Assembly (NCBI RefSeq): GCF_963678635.1
Contig: NC_087062.1
Coordinates: 65,844,647-65,908,646, forward strand
Source: Symsagittifera roscoffensis
Lineage: Eukaryota; Xenacoelomorpha; Acoela; Convolutidae
Length of the DNA: 64,000 nucleotides
Direction of reading: 5' to 3'
Notes under the pieces: generated by a model
Told to the model about the DNA's origin: nothing
Databases searched by the model: none
What the model saw: the letters and a program-made list of their open reading frames with translations, nothing else
Made by a program: the position numbers and the translations under genes
Part shown: positions 21,095 to 31,570 of the stretch, in pieces
Numbering within the stretch: position 1 is the stretch's first letter
Layout of the letters: each line of letters opens with the position of its first letter

Positions 21095-21393
21095 GGACCA
21101 ACCGTACAACTCTCCCCTTCCCCCAAAACGCCTTAGGGGGGAAATACGGATTTTTCATCCGCTAACTTTGAGTATAAACTAGATTCGTACAAAATATTAC
21201 TAAAGAAAATTGAATTAAAACATTTATTTGTGTAATATAAATTCACTCCCAGATAAAAAAATGATAAACTAATTTTATTTGCTCGTTTGTATGAAATGCA
21301 TATTTTATACAGAATTATTTTGCAAAATTAATACATGCTTGGGCGGGCATTCTACGGTAGGTCACTTAGGGGGAGAGATTGTACGGTTGATCC
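21095..21393. mobile_element. 299-bp MITE with inverted ends and 8-bp target duplication (unit 1)
   Basis: Ends GGACCAACCGTACAACTCTC and, in reverse complement, GGATCAACCGTACAATCTCT. Flanked by the direct repeat GAAACTAG (21087-21094 and 21394-21401). No coding capacity. The 8-bp duplication is compatible with hAT and a few other superfamilies; the termini differ from the 19109 element, so it is a separate family. It is inserted in or beside an LTR-like remnant. Confidence 0.88.
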
Positions 21394-21401
21394 GAAACTA
21401 G

Positions 21402-21765
21402 TTATTTAAATTGTATTTTATTTTACTTCACTGTAAAATATTCATAACTAAGCAATCATAATTCATGACTAAATCATACTCTGTATTAGTAAACCTAAAA
21501 CCCTAGTGGTTCAGAGATCAAGAATATAGATAAAAGAAATCAGTTACTTTTTTCTCTCCTATAATTTCGCAATAAACCAGTATATCGCTAGATCTATTGA
21601 GACTAGGAAAATATAAGCAAGATTAGGATTGGACTAACGAATTGCATGAACCTATCCGGCCAAAACTAGATAGCGTGACGAACAGACCGTGTACATTATC
21701 TGAATTTACCCTATGAGAAGGCCACCCCGGACCTAAACTCACAAACCAAAGCTCTTAAGCTTTTA
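21402..21765 (+). repeat. LTR-like remnant (unit 1)
   Basis: Aligns, with about the divergence seen between elements A and B, to 14560-14950. Shared blocks are 'cactgtaaa', 'caatcataatt', 'accagtat' with 'ctagatctattgag' (about 21585), 'atctatccggcc' and 'gatagcgtgacga'. It has an AATAAA in 'caataaacc'. No gag or pol follows, so it is a solo LTR or LTR-leader remnant in plus orientation. Confidence 0.6.
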
Positions 21766-22240
21766 CTTAGTGACCCGGGTTGACGTCCATAAAAGAAAAA
21801 TGCTTATCATACAGTTTCATATATGAAGTCTATGGAAAAAATGCTTTTCATAGAGTTATCATGTATGAAAATTACAAATAGTCGTTTCGCCATAGAAAAA
21901 ATAAAATTTTCAAAAATCACCAAAAACGTGTCTGGATAACTTCAAATAGATTTAAATAAGTATATCTATGATAGAGGGCATATTGACAATCAAAAACATA
22001 AATTTAATTTTGGTCAGAAAAACGCTTATCATAAAAATTTCATAAATGAAAATTGTATGATATGCATTTTTTCATAAACAAAAATAAAAATTTGAGGTAA
22101 AAAATGTTTAATCCCTTTTTTGGCTGCAAATTTGCATTTGTGCTAAAAATAAAAATTTTACAAAAAAAAAATTTGCATGCAAAATGTGACATTTCTGTGT
22201 TATAACGTAGTCCAGGATGAGTTTCTCACCCAAAAAACCC
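21766..22240. mobile_element. Foldback-family relative (unit 1)
   Basis: Begins 'agtgacccgggttgacgtcc', matching the termini of the 16478 foldback element, and then carries repeated 'aaaatgcttatcatac' and 'tttcatatatgaa' arms in both orientations. The segment 'ataacgtagtccaggat' (about 22202) is the reverse complement of DNA inside the 16478 element. The second terminus is not evident, so it is probably truncated. Confidence 0.55.
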
Positions 22241-22499
22241 AAAAATTTCATGAAAAAAAAACACAATAAAAAAAACGAGAAATATACAACCGAAAAACAG
22301 CGGGATCGAGTAGGAAATTGTTTCTGCTTAAGTCATAAAAACCATCGATGCTGCTTAAACTCAGAACTTTAAACCTTCTATTGCTTAACATTTCTTTGAT
22401 GATTCAGGACGTTTTCTGTTTTGCAACACTTATTTCTGATCTTTATATGAGACCGTAGCGAAGTAGTCCCGAGTCGAGATTTTTCACCTAATTTGAAGC

Positions 22500-22690
22500 A
22501 AGATTTGAGCGGTTTGAGCGGTTTTTTTAAACAATTACGCTCAAAATCTTGCTTCAAAATGAGCAGTTTGAGCGGTTTTTGAACGGTTTATCTAAAAAAA
22601 CCGCTCAAAAACCGCGCAAGATTTGAACGGTTTTGAGCGGTTTTGAGCGGTTTATCTAAAAAAACCGCTCAAAAACCGCGCAAGATTTAA
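22500..22690. repeat. Short repeat array of 'gagcggttt'
   Basis: Many copies of 'gagcggttt' and its complement 'aaaccgctc' are interleaved, including a 65-base unit ('gagcggtttatctaaaaaaa' to 'ccgcgcaagattt') present twice. Each unit folds back on itself. It lies immediately 3' of the tRNA-like gene, which is on the minus strand. Confidence 0.85.
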
Positions 22691-22701
22691 TAATAAAAAG
22701 T

Positions 22702-22774
22702 CGACCACGGAGGGATTCGAACCCGCAATCTTCTGATTTGAAGTCAGACGCCTTATCCGTTAGTCTATGCTGAC
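22702..22774 (-). tRNA. tRNA-Arg-derived gene with UCA (opal-reading) anticodon, probably a pseudogene
   Basis: 73 bases of tRNA layout. The D arm has 'AACGGATAAGG', the anticodon stem TCTGA/TCAGA holds the loop CTTCAAA (anticodon TCA), and the T loop and B box are intact ('GGTTCGAATCC'). The body matches animal tRNA-Arg-TCG, so the anticodon has changed at its third base. Acceptor pairing GTCAGCA/CGTGGTC has three mismatches, and the D and T stems have one each. A run of T follows at once, as in Pol III terminators. A UCA anticodon would read UGA. It is too short for tRNA-Sec. Stem decay favours a pseudogene. Confidence 0.75.
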
Positions 22775-23045
22775 TTGCTGGAAGCTTAATATTCGCTGTA
22801 TTCGTTCTACTGAATATGTTCAATGTTTTAGTCATACACAACAAATATACTGTCAGTAAGAACTGTGGCCTCGCTGCGTCCCACTTCAATCTGTCTGCGC
22901 ACTGCTCTCCTAAGCACCTTTGTCCTCTCCCTCTCCCTCCCCTCCCTGTCCCGCCCCGCCAATGGCTCCTTCTCATCCACCTCATCGTTTTCTGTTTTGC
23001 AACACTTATTTCTGATCTTTATATGAGACCGTTGCGAAGTAGTAC

Positions 23046-25379
23046 CAATGTAGTACTGAAGTTTTACTGATCTATTAATGGAGCAGTACTGCCAGCAATC
23101 CGGGTAATTTATACAATTTAGTGCAAGAACTATTTCACTTTTTTCGTTGCGGCTTTTTTGGTTGAAATTGAACTTTCTTAATAGAACGATCGGAAGACCA
23201 TTTCGTTCACGACACCGGTTGTTGGCCCATTTTTTTTACCTCAAAGCCGCGCTATTTTCTACGTAAGAGAGGAAGTAGAACTTTTTATTCATGAGATGTT
23301 TTATTACTTGTCGCGACTGTCAATGCTGGCAATTGGTCGCGCTACTACGGTCAAAAACAAATTTTAAAAACGCGGAAAAAGACTTTTTTCATCCAAAATC
23401 AAAAAAAGTTTTTGCCACAAGTGTCATATGAGTTTAAAAAAACTATATTTTCAAACTGAATATAAAGTCAAAAACCGTGTTAGAACCAGTTTTGCTTGGA
23501 GTTTATCCAGAAGGAGAACAACTGCTTTCAACGATTTATTTAAATTGTTCTGGTGCTGAAACTACATGTAGTTTCACGACTTACAAATAAGTGTCAATGT
23601 TAGAGATGGAATATGATTGGTTAGCTAGTAATATTTCATAGTGGTAATTTATCAATAATAAAATTGGTTTATAAAAACTAGTTTGAATTTGGTTCCACTC
23701 ATCCGGGGTTTAGAGAGTTTTTAGTTTTCAATTGTTTATTGTAGTGAAGGATAGGTGATGTAGTTTTCTTTAGAAGTTGTGACCAGTGACTTCTTGGAGA
23801 GGGGAGAGATGTAGTTGTTTGTGTAGATGGAAGAACACTGTGTTGTTCGTGTTTCAAGATGAGTGTCGTTGATCGTGGGTAGTCTTTGGTGATTGTGTCA
23901 AGACTTCTGATCGATGCAATGATGTATCGATTTCGTTAAGGTTAGAGCGAGACTACGTGCAGGGTGAAGTTTGACTTTTCCGTATGAAGTGCCAAGTGAC
24001 TAGGATTGGTATGTGTAATCAACATCGAGATGGCCATTGGTCTGGTTCAGTGGGTTTCCTTTGTTGCAATATTGAGTCCATACTTAAAATGCTTTGAGGG
24101 TAGTGACTTTGGCAGCAAACCAAATAGATTTGCCATTCCAGAGATGGAATGTAGTCGGGTTGTCATCTCGTTTGCTGCTCTTTCGTTAGGCTGTAAAAAA
24201 TTTTTTATATACTTCATTTATATGATTACTTCTTGTTAGTTAAGTTTTAGTTATGAATGATTTTTAATTGTTATCGCAAAAGCGTTTTTATTTTAGTTTG
24301 GTTGTTTTTAGAGAGCCGCTCACACTAGAGCAACTCTCAGCAAAAATAGAGTCGGGGTCACAAAAAGTGTTTGTAGCGCTGTGAATTAGGCCGGCTATAG
24401 AGCATGCTCAAGACGTCCCTCTGGTTGGCGAGGCCAGGAGTGGGCTATATTTTATGATCTCTTTGTGCAGAGTCACTTTATATGTTCAACCTTTTGTACA
24501 TTTTCATTACGTGTTTTTCTCTTTTTGTTTTGGTTGTGTACTTTTCTCAAAAGTAGATTTTTTTTGTTTTGGGTTTGTTTTTGACTTTTTTGTATTTTAT
24601 TTGGTTTTAATAAAACTTGAAAGTGGTTTTTCGAAAAAAAAAATTATCCAGTTTTAATCTGGGTTTAGTCCGGTTTGGGTACCGTGGGACTTTCTTTCTT
24701 AGTCATGATATTAGCTTGTGGTTTTTTGACGTTAGTAAGCTGCGTTGGTTAGTTCAGCTTACTATACAATTCCTTCCAACCGGGTTAAAGGAAAGCTTGA
24801 AACGTGTGAAAACAAGTTAGAGTTGTTTTCAGTGAAAGTTGAAATTTGAAATTCATTATTTAAACAAATCTTCATGAGCGAGTTGTGCGATTGTGGAAAG
24901 GGTGTGTGGTTTATGGGCGAGTGAAGGATTCAAATAAATAAGAGAAGCGTCTTGTAAGAAGGTTAGTTCTTTTTTAATTTATTTGGAATTTTTATCAATT
25001 TACTACATAGAAACACTAATTTACTGCTGTGGGGGTTTCAATTTATGAAATTACTGCTGTGTAAAGGGAAATTATACTGCCTTAAATAAATACTGCAATT
25101 GTTGAAATGAATTTAAAAAGTTTATAGAAAAGATTTTACAATTTTTTATGTATTTTTATTTGTTTCAGATGATTGATTGGTGAAATCTAAAAAAGAAAAA
25201 CGAGACAATAATCAAATTCAAACAAAATTTACCATTCTTTATCAAAGTCTCAATTTTCTTTTTTAGATTTCACCAATCAATCATCTGAAACCAATAAAAA
25301 TACATAAAAAACTGTAAACTCTTCTCTATAAACTTTTCAGTTATAGATACTTAATTATATTTACTAAGGGCCATTGTAG
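23046..25379 (-). repeat. Copy B 3' untranslated region and LTR
   Basis: Reverse complement of the copy A 3' region over most of 23.5-25.0 kb, including the stem-loop (23553-23580), 'gagcatgctc' block (24393-24410), 'cccggttgg' and 'cgcagcttacta' blocks (24739-24787) and the 'ctcatgaagatttgttt' block (about 24865). The sense-strand end nearest 23.05-23.5 kb has no counterpart in copy A and may be flank. No open frame here has a recognisable domain. LTR termini cannot be fixed without the 5' LTR. Confidence 0.55.
25116..25336. repeat. Long inverted repeat, arms of about 90 bp
   Basis: Arms 25116-25206 and 25245-25336 are near-perfect reverse complements ('cagatgattgattggtgaaa' against 'tttcaccaatcaatcatctg') around a spacer of about 38 bases. 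It lies just 3' of ORF4 in copy B. Copy A lacks it, and the equivalent part of copy C is deleted. Confidence 0.92.
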
Positions 25380-26210
25380 GCAAAAAATCCATTTGGGAAA
25401 ACAGTGCGAATTGAGTCTGATGATATTAGGAATAAGGAATTTAGCAAGCAAGCGGATGACCTGTTTAGTTTGGAGTAGAGGCCATAGAAGCTCGAGTGCT
25501 CTGATGATCTTATGCTCTTCACTACTTAGTGAGAATTCATGCCTGCTGTTTTGAATTAGGTTATAAGGCTTATGGTTATATTTAGTGTTATGAATGTATT
25601 CTGGGATTTGGAATTCAACTGGCTGTATATATTCGTGGGGACAATTATTAGGCTGGATTCTTCAATATCAAAACATTTGGTTAGCAGGCAGAATAAATAC
25701 ATTTGTTTTATGGGGTCATAGTTTCGAATGATGCTTTGCATATTAGTATTTTTTATACAATAGGTGAAGTTTAGGAAGAATGGTGAGGTATATTTAGAGT
25801 TAATAAAAGCGAATCTGTGTTGTGGGTTTCGTGATGCTGTATTAGTTATATAGTCGTGTTGAAAAAATTTATAACAAGTGTATGTATGGGTTTGTTTTTT
25901 GCGTAACATTAATTGATGATGTGAGCAGTGCCAGTGCAATTCACGTTGTTTGGTGCGAGGAAAATAAAAAATATTGGAAAATGATTAATTTTGTTAAATT
26001 AAGAATCATAAGCTTTGGTGTCTCGGAGTGCTGTAGAATTATTAATATTGTTTTTTGATTCATGCTGTTAATGACAATAACAAAGTATGATTTTATGAAT
26101 TTTTTTAAGTATTTTCGTTTTCTTCTAAGATTGTATCTTCCACATAACGTGAAATAGCGTGATCATAGTGGTTAATTGAGAATTGGTTTGCTTTCTGTGC
26201 AACTAACCTA
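25380..26210 (-). pseudogene. Copy B ORF4, conserved C-terminal domain
   Basis: The counterpart of copy A 12090-12920. The 127-codon frame 25556-25939 carries 'RKKQTHTYTCY', 'SKYTSPFFLNFTYCIK' and 'IIRNYDPIKQMY'. After a frame change near 25640 the rest reads 'IHNTKYNHK', 'LWPLLQTK' and 'LLAKFL' down to about 25390. Over this stretch the A and B proteins appear more similar than the surrounding noncoding DNA, which suggests past selection. The middle block ('FSINHYDHAISRYVEDT') is at about 26130-26210. Family not recognised. Confidence 0.65.
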
Positions 26211-26375
26211 TTCAATGTTTGCGTAAGTCCTATGGCTGTGAATTGTTTTCATTCAGTGCTGTGGTTGAGTGGTGTGGTCGAGCTTGACATTTTACTTTGT
26301 CTTCTGGGTTATTGTGTAATGGCAGAATTAATGGGTTAGTGAAGTGGTAGTATGATGTCCATGAGAGTGTGGGAA

Positions 26376-27092
26376 CTAGGCTATATTCGTCAACGTAATT
26401 TCGTTGGTCGTTGTCCGTGGTCTGAAAGTGAGTATATTGTGGAAAGAAAGGAAAGCAGTTTTGTATAAAAATTTTTTAGAGTTTGTATGGAGTGGTTGAA
26501 AGGGGACAAAGTCGAGTTGGTGGAGCATTTGGGTATTGGGATTCTTTCGTTTGAATACTCGGTGGGCTTGGCTTTCTTCAATTGTGGAGGCTGGGTTGGA
26601 GGATTCGGAAGATAAAAAAGATTGTGATAAGTGATGAATGGTAAATGTGTTACGGTTTTGAAGCTGTTGTTTTGAGGTGAGGAAATTATCCAGATAATTT
26701 TCTAGTTTTTCATTGACGGAGCTAGGGGGGTCGGTTTGATCACTTACCATTGGGAATAGGATTGGGTGTTGCGTCGGTGTAGGAAAAAAGGAGTTGGGGA
26801 AGGTTCATCGGGAGTTGGGGTGTGGAGTGGACGGAAGGGGGGGTTGCGAAAAAGTGGACGGGCTGTTCTCGGAATTCTGGAACTCCTCTGGAGATTCAAC
26901 ATCGGAAAATTCAAATTGTGAGATGGTATGAAAAACTGTGTTCGTGGAGTCATCATCAGAATCCGTGCTTGGTGAATTATTAGTGAATGATGGTACGAAG
27001 AGGAAGTGAGGTCAGAGATTGATATGTTAGGAGAGTTACGTTGGAGGTTGGATGGGTAGGAAAAGGAACGGATGAGGGATCCAATCTGCGGC
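26376..27092 (-). pseudogene. Copy B ORF4 N-terminal region, duplicate next to the C-terminal part
   Basis: Pro/Ser/Thr-rich N-terminal ORF4 in several frame pieces ('PPFRPLHTPTPDEPSPTPF', 'QTDPPSSVNEKLENYLDNF', 'AHRVFKRKNPN'). It is the inner member of the tandem duplication. It is preceded on the sense strand by an env tail and a UGA at 27093-27095. The basic patch 'HRVFKRK' is the equivalent of that in copy A. Confidence 0.6.
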
Positions 27093-27401
27093 TCATCGTG
27101 GGCTAAAAAAATGGTTGTTCTAAGAACGGAAATTGATGGTGTGTGGCTGTTCTACGATTTGTTGGAATGTGTATTCTATATTTGGCTGATGGGCAGTTAC
27201 ATGAAAAACTGGGCTTTGTTTGTAGCTTTGACTTGTAGAGATGTGCTCTGTGACTGCTGTATTTTTATAGTTTCGCGGTACTAAAGATAAAGGATGGTTA
27301 TTATGTAAAATGTGTGATTGTGGTGCAGTAAGTGTTGTGTTTCTGTTGTCTTGTGGAGTATCGTATGCATTTGGTGTGGTTGATGGTTTTTTTCTGTGCA
27401 A
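27093..27401 (-). pseudogene. Duplicated env cytoplasmic tail (copy B)
   Basis: A 93-codon frame with 'NHPLSLVPRNYKNTAV' and 'IEYTFQQIVEQPHTINF', matching the copy A env tail ('HNHPLSLVPRNFRNLAI', 'YEQIIEQPHT'). The membrane anchor expected upstream is absent. Lies between the two ORF4 N-terminal copies because of the 1.19-kb duplication. Confidence 0.65.
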
Positions 27402-27681
27402 CTAACCTATTCATTGTTTGCGTTAGTCCTATGGCTGTGAATGGTTTTCATACAGTGCTGTGGTTAAGTGGTGTGAACGAGCTTGACATTTTACATTGTG
27501 TTCTGGGTTATTGTGTAATGGCAGAGTTAATGGGTTAGTGAAGTAGTAGTATAATTTCCATGAGATTGTGGGAACTAGGCTATATTCGTCAACTTAATTT
27601 CGTTGGTCGTTGTCCGTGGTCTGAAAATGAGTATACTGTAGAAAGAATGGCAAGCAAATTTGTAAAAAAAAATTTTAGAGT

Positions 27682-28288
27682 TTATGTGGAGTGGTTGAAA
27701 GGGAACACAGTCGAGTTGGTGGTGCATTTGGGCATTGGGATGCTTTCGTTTGAATACTCGGTGGGCTTGGCTTTCTTAAGTTGTGGAGGCTCTGTTGGAA
27801 GATTCGGAGGAGAAAATAGATTGTGATAAGTGATGAATGGTAAATGTGTGAGGGTTTTGAAGCTGTTGTTGTACGGTGATGAAATTATCAAGATAAATTT
27901 CTAGTTTTTCATTGACGGAGCTAGGGGGGTCGGTTTGGTCACTTGCCATTGGGAAGAGGATTGGGGTTGCGTCGGTGTAGGAAAAAGGAGTCGAGGAAGG
28001 TTCATCGGGAGTTGGGGTGTGGAGTGGACGGAAGGGGGGTTGCGATAAAGTGGACGGTCTGGTCTCGGAATTCTGGAACTCCTCTGGAGATTCAACATCG
28101 GAAAATTTAAATTGTGAGATGGTATGAAAAACTGTGTTTGTGGAGTCACCATCAGAATCCGTGTTTGGTGAGTTATTAGTGAATGATGGTAGAAAGGGAA
28201 GTGAGGTCAGAGATTGATATGTTAGGAGAGTGACGTTGGAGGTTGGATGGGTAGGAAAGGGAACGGATGAGGAATCCAATCTGGCGGC
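27682..28288 (-). pseudogene. Copy B ORF4 N-terminal region, duplicate joined to env
   Basis: An open frame of 167 codons (28279-27776) starting directly behind and in frame with the env UGA (28289-28291). Composition is Pro/Ser/Thr-rich and acidic ('NTDSDGDSTNTVFHTISQF', 'DVESPEEFQNSE'), then 'EKLEIYLDNFITVQQQLQ', which matches copy A 'QELDNFITLQQQL'. A frame change then leads to 'EESQAHRVF'. No known domain. Alternative reading: an extended env tail produced by UGA readthrough. Confidence 0.6.
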
Positions 28289-30620
28289 TCATCGTGGGCT
28301 AAAAAGATTGTTGTTCTGAGAACGGAAATTGATGGTGTGTGGCTGTTCTACGCTTTGTTGAATGTGTATTCTATATTCGGCTGATGGGCAGTTACATGAG
28401 TAACCGGGCTTTGTTTGTAGCTTTGACTTGTAGAGATGTGCTCTATGACTGCTGTATTTCTATAGTTTCGCGGTACTAAAGATAAAGGATGGTTATTATG
28501 TAAAACGTGTGATTGTGGTGCAGTAAGTGTTGTGTTTCTATTGTCTTGTGGAGTATCGTATGCATTTGGTCTGGTAATCTTTTATATCTTTAAAGTATCC
28601 ACTGTAGTATTGCGCATAGGTATCTGAAAATCCTGCGGTTTCTGCAAGCTTCCTTAAAATTTGTTCTATGGATTGTCTTTGGATTGTGTAGGTTTTTGTA
28701 AGCATTTCTTGAAATTGTTGTGTGCGAATAAGATGTTGTATATCGGATCTAGAGTATATACCTATTGATTTTAAATCTATATTGGGGTTACAAGCAAAAG
28801 CTCTAATACTTTCTAATGAAAAATTTCTGTAATGGTGGCATAAGTTTGGGGTATGGTGTGAGAAGATAGTATTTATCTTCATCCGGATTGAGCTGTACAA
28901 CCTTGTGGCTATTTTCAGATCCACATAAGAAGGCTGTATTACAAAAATATGTTCGTCAGGAAAGTGTGTCGACGAAATATACTTTATTTTCGTAGACTAT
29001 ACGGATTCTTTTATAACATATTTTACCTTCAAAAACGTTTAATGGTGATACTTTTTTGTACATATGTAAAACCGTAGTATTTTCTCTTCATGCTTAATGA
29101 AAATTGATCTATTGCCTGATAATACATATCCTGGATAAGGCAATTTCAGTACTGCGAGTGCAAGTGATTGTAAAACTTGTGTTCTTTCGAGTTCACACAA
29201 GTGATGAAGTGTTTCTAAGTCTGATAGTGACATTTGTTGGAAGATTCTGCTTATTATGTAATCCAACTTCATGTCTAAGTGGATATCATAGTAAATTGCG
29301 CCAAAATAAGTACTGTTCATTAGTGATATTTCTTGTAAACGTTTGCTGCGTTTGTCTTGAGGGCGAAGTTTCACACCAGTTTTTCCTATGTTTTTCAAAA
29401 ATTTTAATGCGATGTATGAGTTTTCGTCATTATTAGAAATATGGTCGGTTGGATTTGGGTTAATTATTAACTTTCCTGTTTTTATTTCAAAAGTTTTTTC
29501 TTAATCGAACCGAATTTCTGAATATTGTGTTTTGTTAAGTGCAGGCGTTAAGAGTTGTAAATATGCAGGCGAGTTCTGTTTCGGGATAGATTTGAAAGCG
29601 TGTTAATTCATTTTTTGTTCCATCGATATTGTTATAAGTATTTCTGTTTTGTTTGATTTAAGTAGGCCTTACTTTATCACAAGTAATTGATTCTATAAAT
29701 AATTTTCGAGAAAACTTTATCATGCTTGCGTGAATTCTAGCAACTTGAATTGTGGTACATGTGTCTTCAGGGAGCCAAACAATTGTTGCTTGTGTTCTTG
29801 TTGTTGGAGCGCAAAAACCTTGTCATTTTTGCGAGTTACGCGTATTCCTTGATAAATTATGGTGTCATCTTTTAAGTCTCGTGTAATTTGTATTTTTTCT
29901 AATTGGATTTTCCAATCAAAAAACATTATTTCTTGATATCCCTTGTTTTTTGTGTCTGCTTCACAATTAGAAGGGTTGTTTATTCCAATGTGCGGTATAC
30001 AGTTTTTTTATCATGGAGGCCATTAGTTAATTTTCCATGTGCGCCGTCTAATTTTTTTTCGTCTAATGTTATATGACCTACTATCTTTCAAGTTCTGCTT
30101 GATGTGCAGAGTCTGGAAAAACATGAAAAATTACCCATTTTCGGTCTCTGCCTTTATTTGTAGTTAGAATTAATCATTGAAGCTAGTTTTCTACAATCTT
30201 CTAGATTAAAATGTAAAATTCGTTTTATAATTGCTTTGATAAAAAGATTCGTGATTGAGTCTTTTTCTGTTACCATTTGATACTTGGGAACAATGTACTT
30301 TTTTTCTTTAAAAATGTTGCTGTGAAAATATATATCCTGTTAAGGTTCTAGCTCGGCTTTTGAATAAAGTGTGGCTAGTATATTGGTTATTTCTATTTAT
30401 TGTGGTTCGGATTCGCATTGACTTACTTGGTTTATAGCGTTTTTATGTAGTGTATTTCGTTCTTTTTCTACACAATCAGAGTGTGTAAATAATAATTTTT
30501 GTGGTCCTGTTCCAGGGGAAGAGTTTTTATGGGATGTTGGTTCGAAAAGAACAAGGGCAGAGAGTGTTTGTAGGAAAAAGAGTTTTTAAAGATGAATGTG
30601 TAGGTTAGTCCCTAATATGG
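28289..30620 (-). pseudogene. Copy B env-like glycoprotein, decayed and lacking its membrane anchor
   Basis: Readable parts on the minus strand are a hydrophobic leader ('FFLQTLSALVLF', about 30580), 'TLHKNAINQVSQCESEP' (about 30440), 'FFDWKIQLEKIQITRDLKDD' (29926), 'LMNSTYFGAIYYDIHLDMKL' (about 29300) with 'MSLSDLETLHHLCELERTQV', and 'SIRAFACNPNIDLKSIGIYS' (28840). Many frame changes and stops. After 'GYFKDIKDY' the sequence jumps to the cytoplasmic tail, so the hydrophobic anchor of copy A (10610-10680) is deleted. The same deletion is in copy C. Confidence 0.72.
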
Positions 30621-31570
30621 GTTATGGAAAATTATGTATCCAAAATGTCTTTTTTGTATATCTATCGTACTTATAGATAAGTTCTGTTGTGATAAATGGA
30701 GGAGGTAGGGATTGAGCTGTTATATTTGGTGGAGCTAGGGAGAGAGGGTGATGTACTAAAATATTTAATTTTTTTTTTGTTTTTTCAAAATTGTGTGTTA
30801 AGTTGTCTTGTGTAAGGATCTGTATGTTTTGCTTCTATTAGTTAAAAGTTCTCTATAGCTATAATCTAAACTTGTAGGGAAATTTAGTGGAATTGTTGTT
30901 GTTGGATTTTGACTTATTGCTGAAGGGGTTGAAAGTAGTGATAAGGTTTCTGGTAATGACAAAAATGTATCGGATGAGATATCTATAGGGTCGTTTACCA
31001 AGTTTGGTTCACCTTGAGTGAAAGGTTGTGTCATCCAATGTTGAAGTTGGGGGTTAAAGGGATTTTCACGAATTTCTTCGGATATGGGGTTGATCCTTAG
31101 TAATCCGATGGTATGTTCGGAATATTTTGTGAAATCTTTTGTAATGGCGGAGGGGTAGTTTGAATTGTATCAATGTAAAGGTCAAGAGGATTTGGGGATG
31201 GTGATGAGGGTAAATTCAAATGAATTCTGGGAGTTGTAAAATTCCTATTACGTCTTGGCTGTATGATCTGTCTATCTTTTGTAGATGTTTGGTTTTGGTT
31301 TTGACTAGGGTGTCTTGTTCTATTAAGATCTTGTTGGAGAGAAGGATAGATATTGTATGTTGGTTCGTATTTTGGTTCGCAAAAAGGTGCGTGGCGAACT
31401 ACGGGTAATAATGGTTCTGATAGCAATGCGTGTCTTTCTTCGATTATATATGGATTTTCTTGAAATGAAATACCTGCTGATGATTGGAGCTGATTTGTTT
31501 GACTAGACGTTGGTGTTGTTGGAGATTCCTGGGATGTCGTAGTCGGTGGGGATTGTTGTGTTGGTTGTTG
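30560..31570 (-). pseudogene. Copy B ORF3, Pro/Ser/Thr-rich
   Basis: Counterpart of copy A 7404-8521. The 109-codon frame 31426-31097 has 'RHALLSEPLLPVVRHAPF' and the basic patch 'RQIIQPRRNRNFTTPR'; further pieces carry 'FITTELIYKYDRYTKKT' (about 30680). The central Trp/Gln-rich segment of copy A (about 8180-8340) is missing. Lies just before env and is interrupted by stops. Function unknown. Confidence 0.58.

Larger units (their letters stand above)
22409..23046. repeat. Unit 1-specific insert flanked by a direct repeat of about 60 bp
   Basis: The segment 'cgttttctgttttgcaacac' to 'gaccgt.gcgaagtagt' occurs at 22411-22470 and again at 22985-23042. Unit 2 has it once (43770-43828). Between the two lie an inverted/tandem repeat block, a tRNA-like gene and a C/T-rich GC-rich tract (22915-22965). 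Either the insert was gained with a long duplication, or unit 2 lost it by recombination between the repeats. Confidence 0.85.
26192..28577 (-). repeat. 1.19-kb tandem duplication across the env tail and ORF4 N-terminus (unit 1 only)
   Basis: 26192-27382 and 27392-28577 are direct copies. Each contains the ORF4 Pro/Ser/Thr-rich half and the env cytoplasmic tail. Copy C has the single-copy state. The ORF4 reading order in unit 1 is therefore broken by a second env tail. Confidence 0.9.

Noticed and set aside
22702-22774. Selenocysteine tRNA because of the TCA anticodon
   Set aside because: 73 bases with a short variable loop and a tRNA-Arg body; tRNA-Sec is longer with an extended acceptor/T domain.
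24006-24239. 77-codon frame in the copy B LTR region
   Set aside because: It is antisense to the element, lies in noncoding LTR DNA, and has no equivalent frame in copy A.
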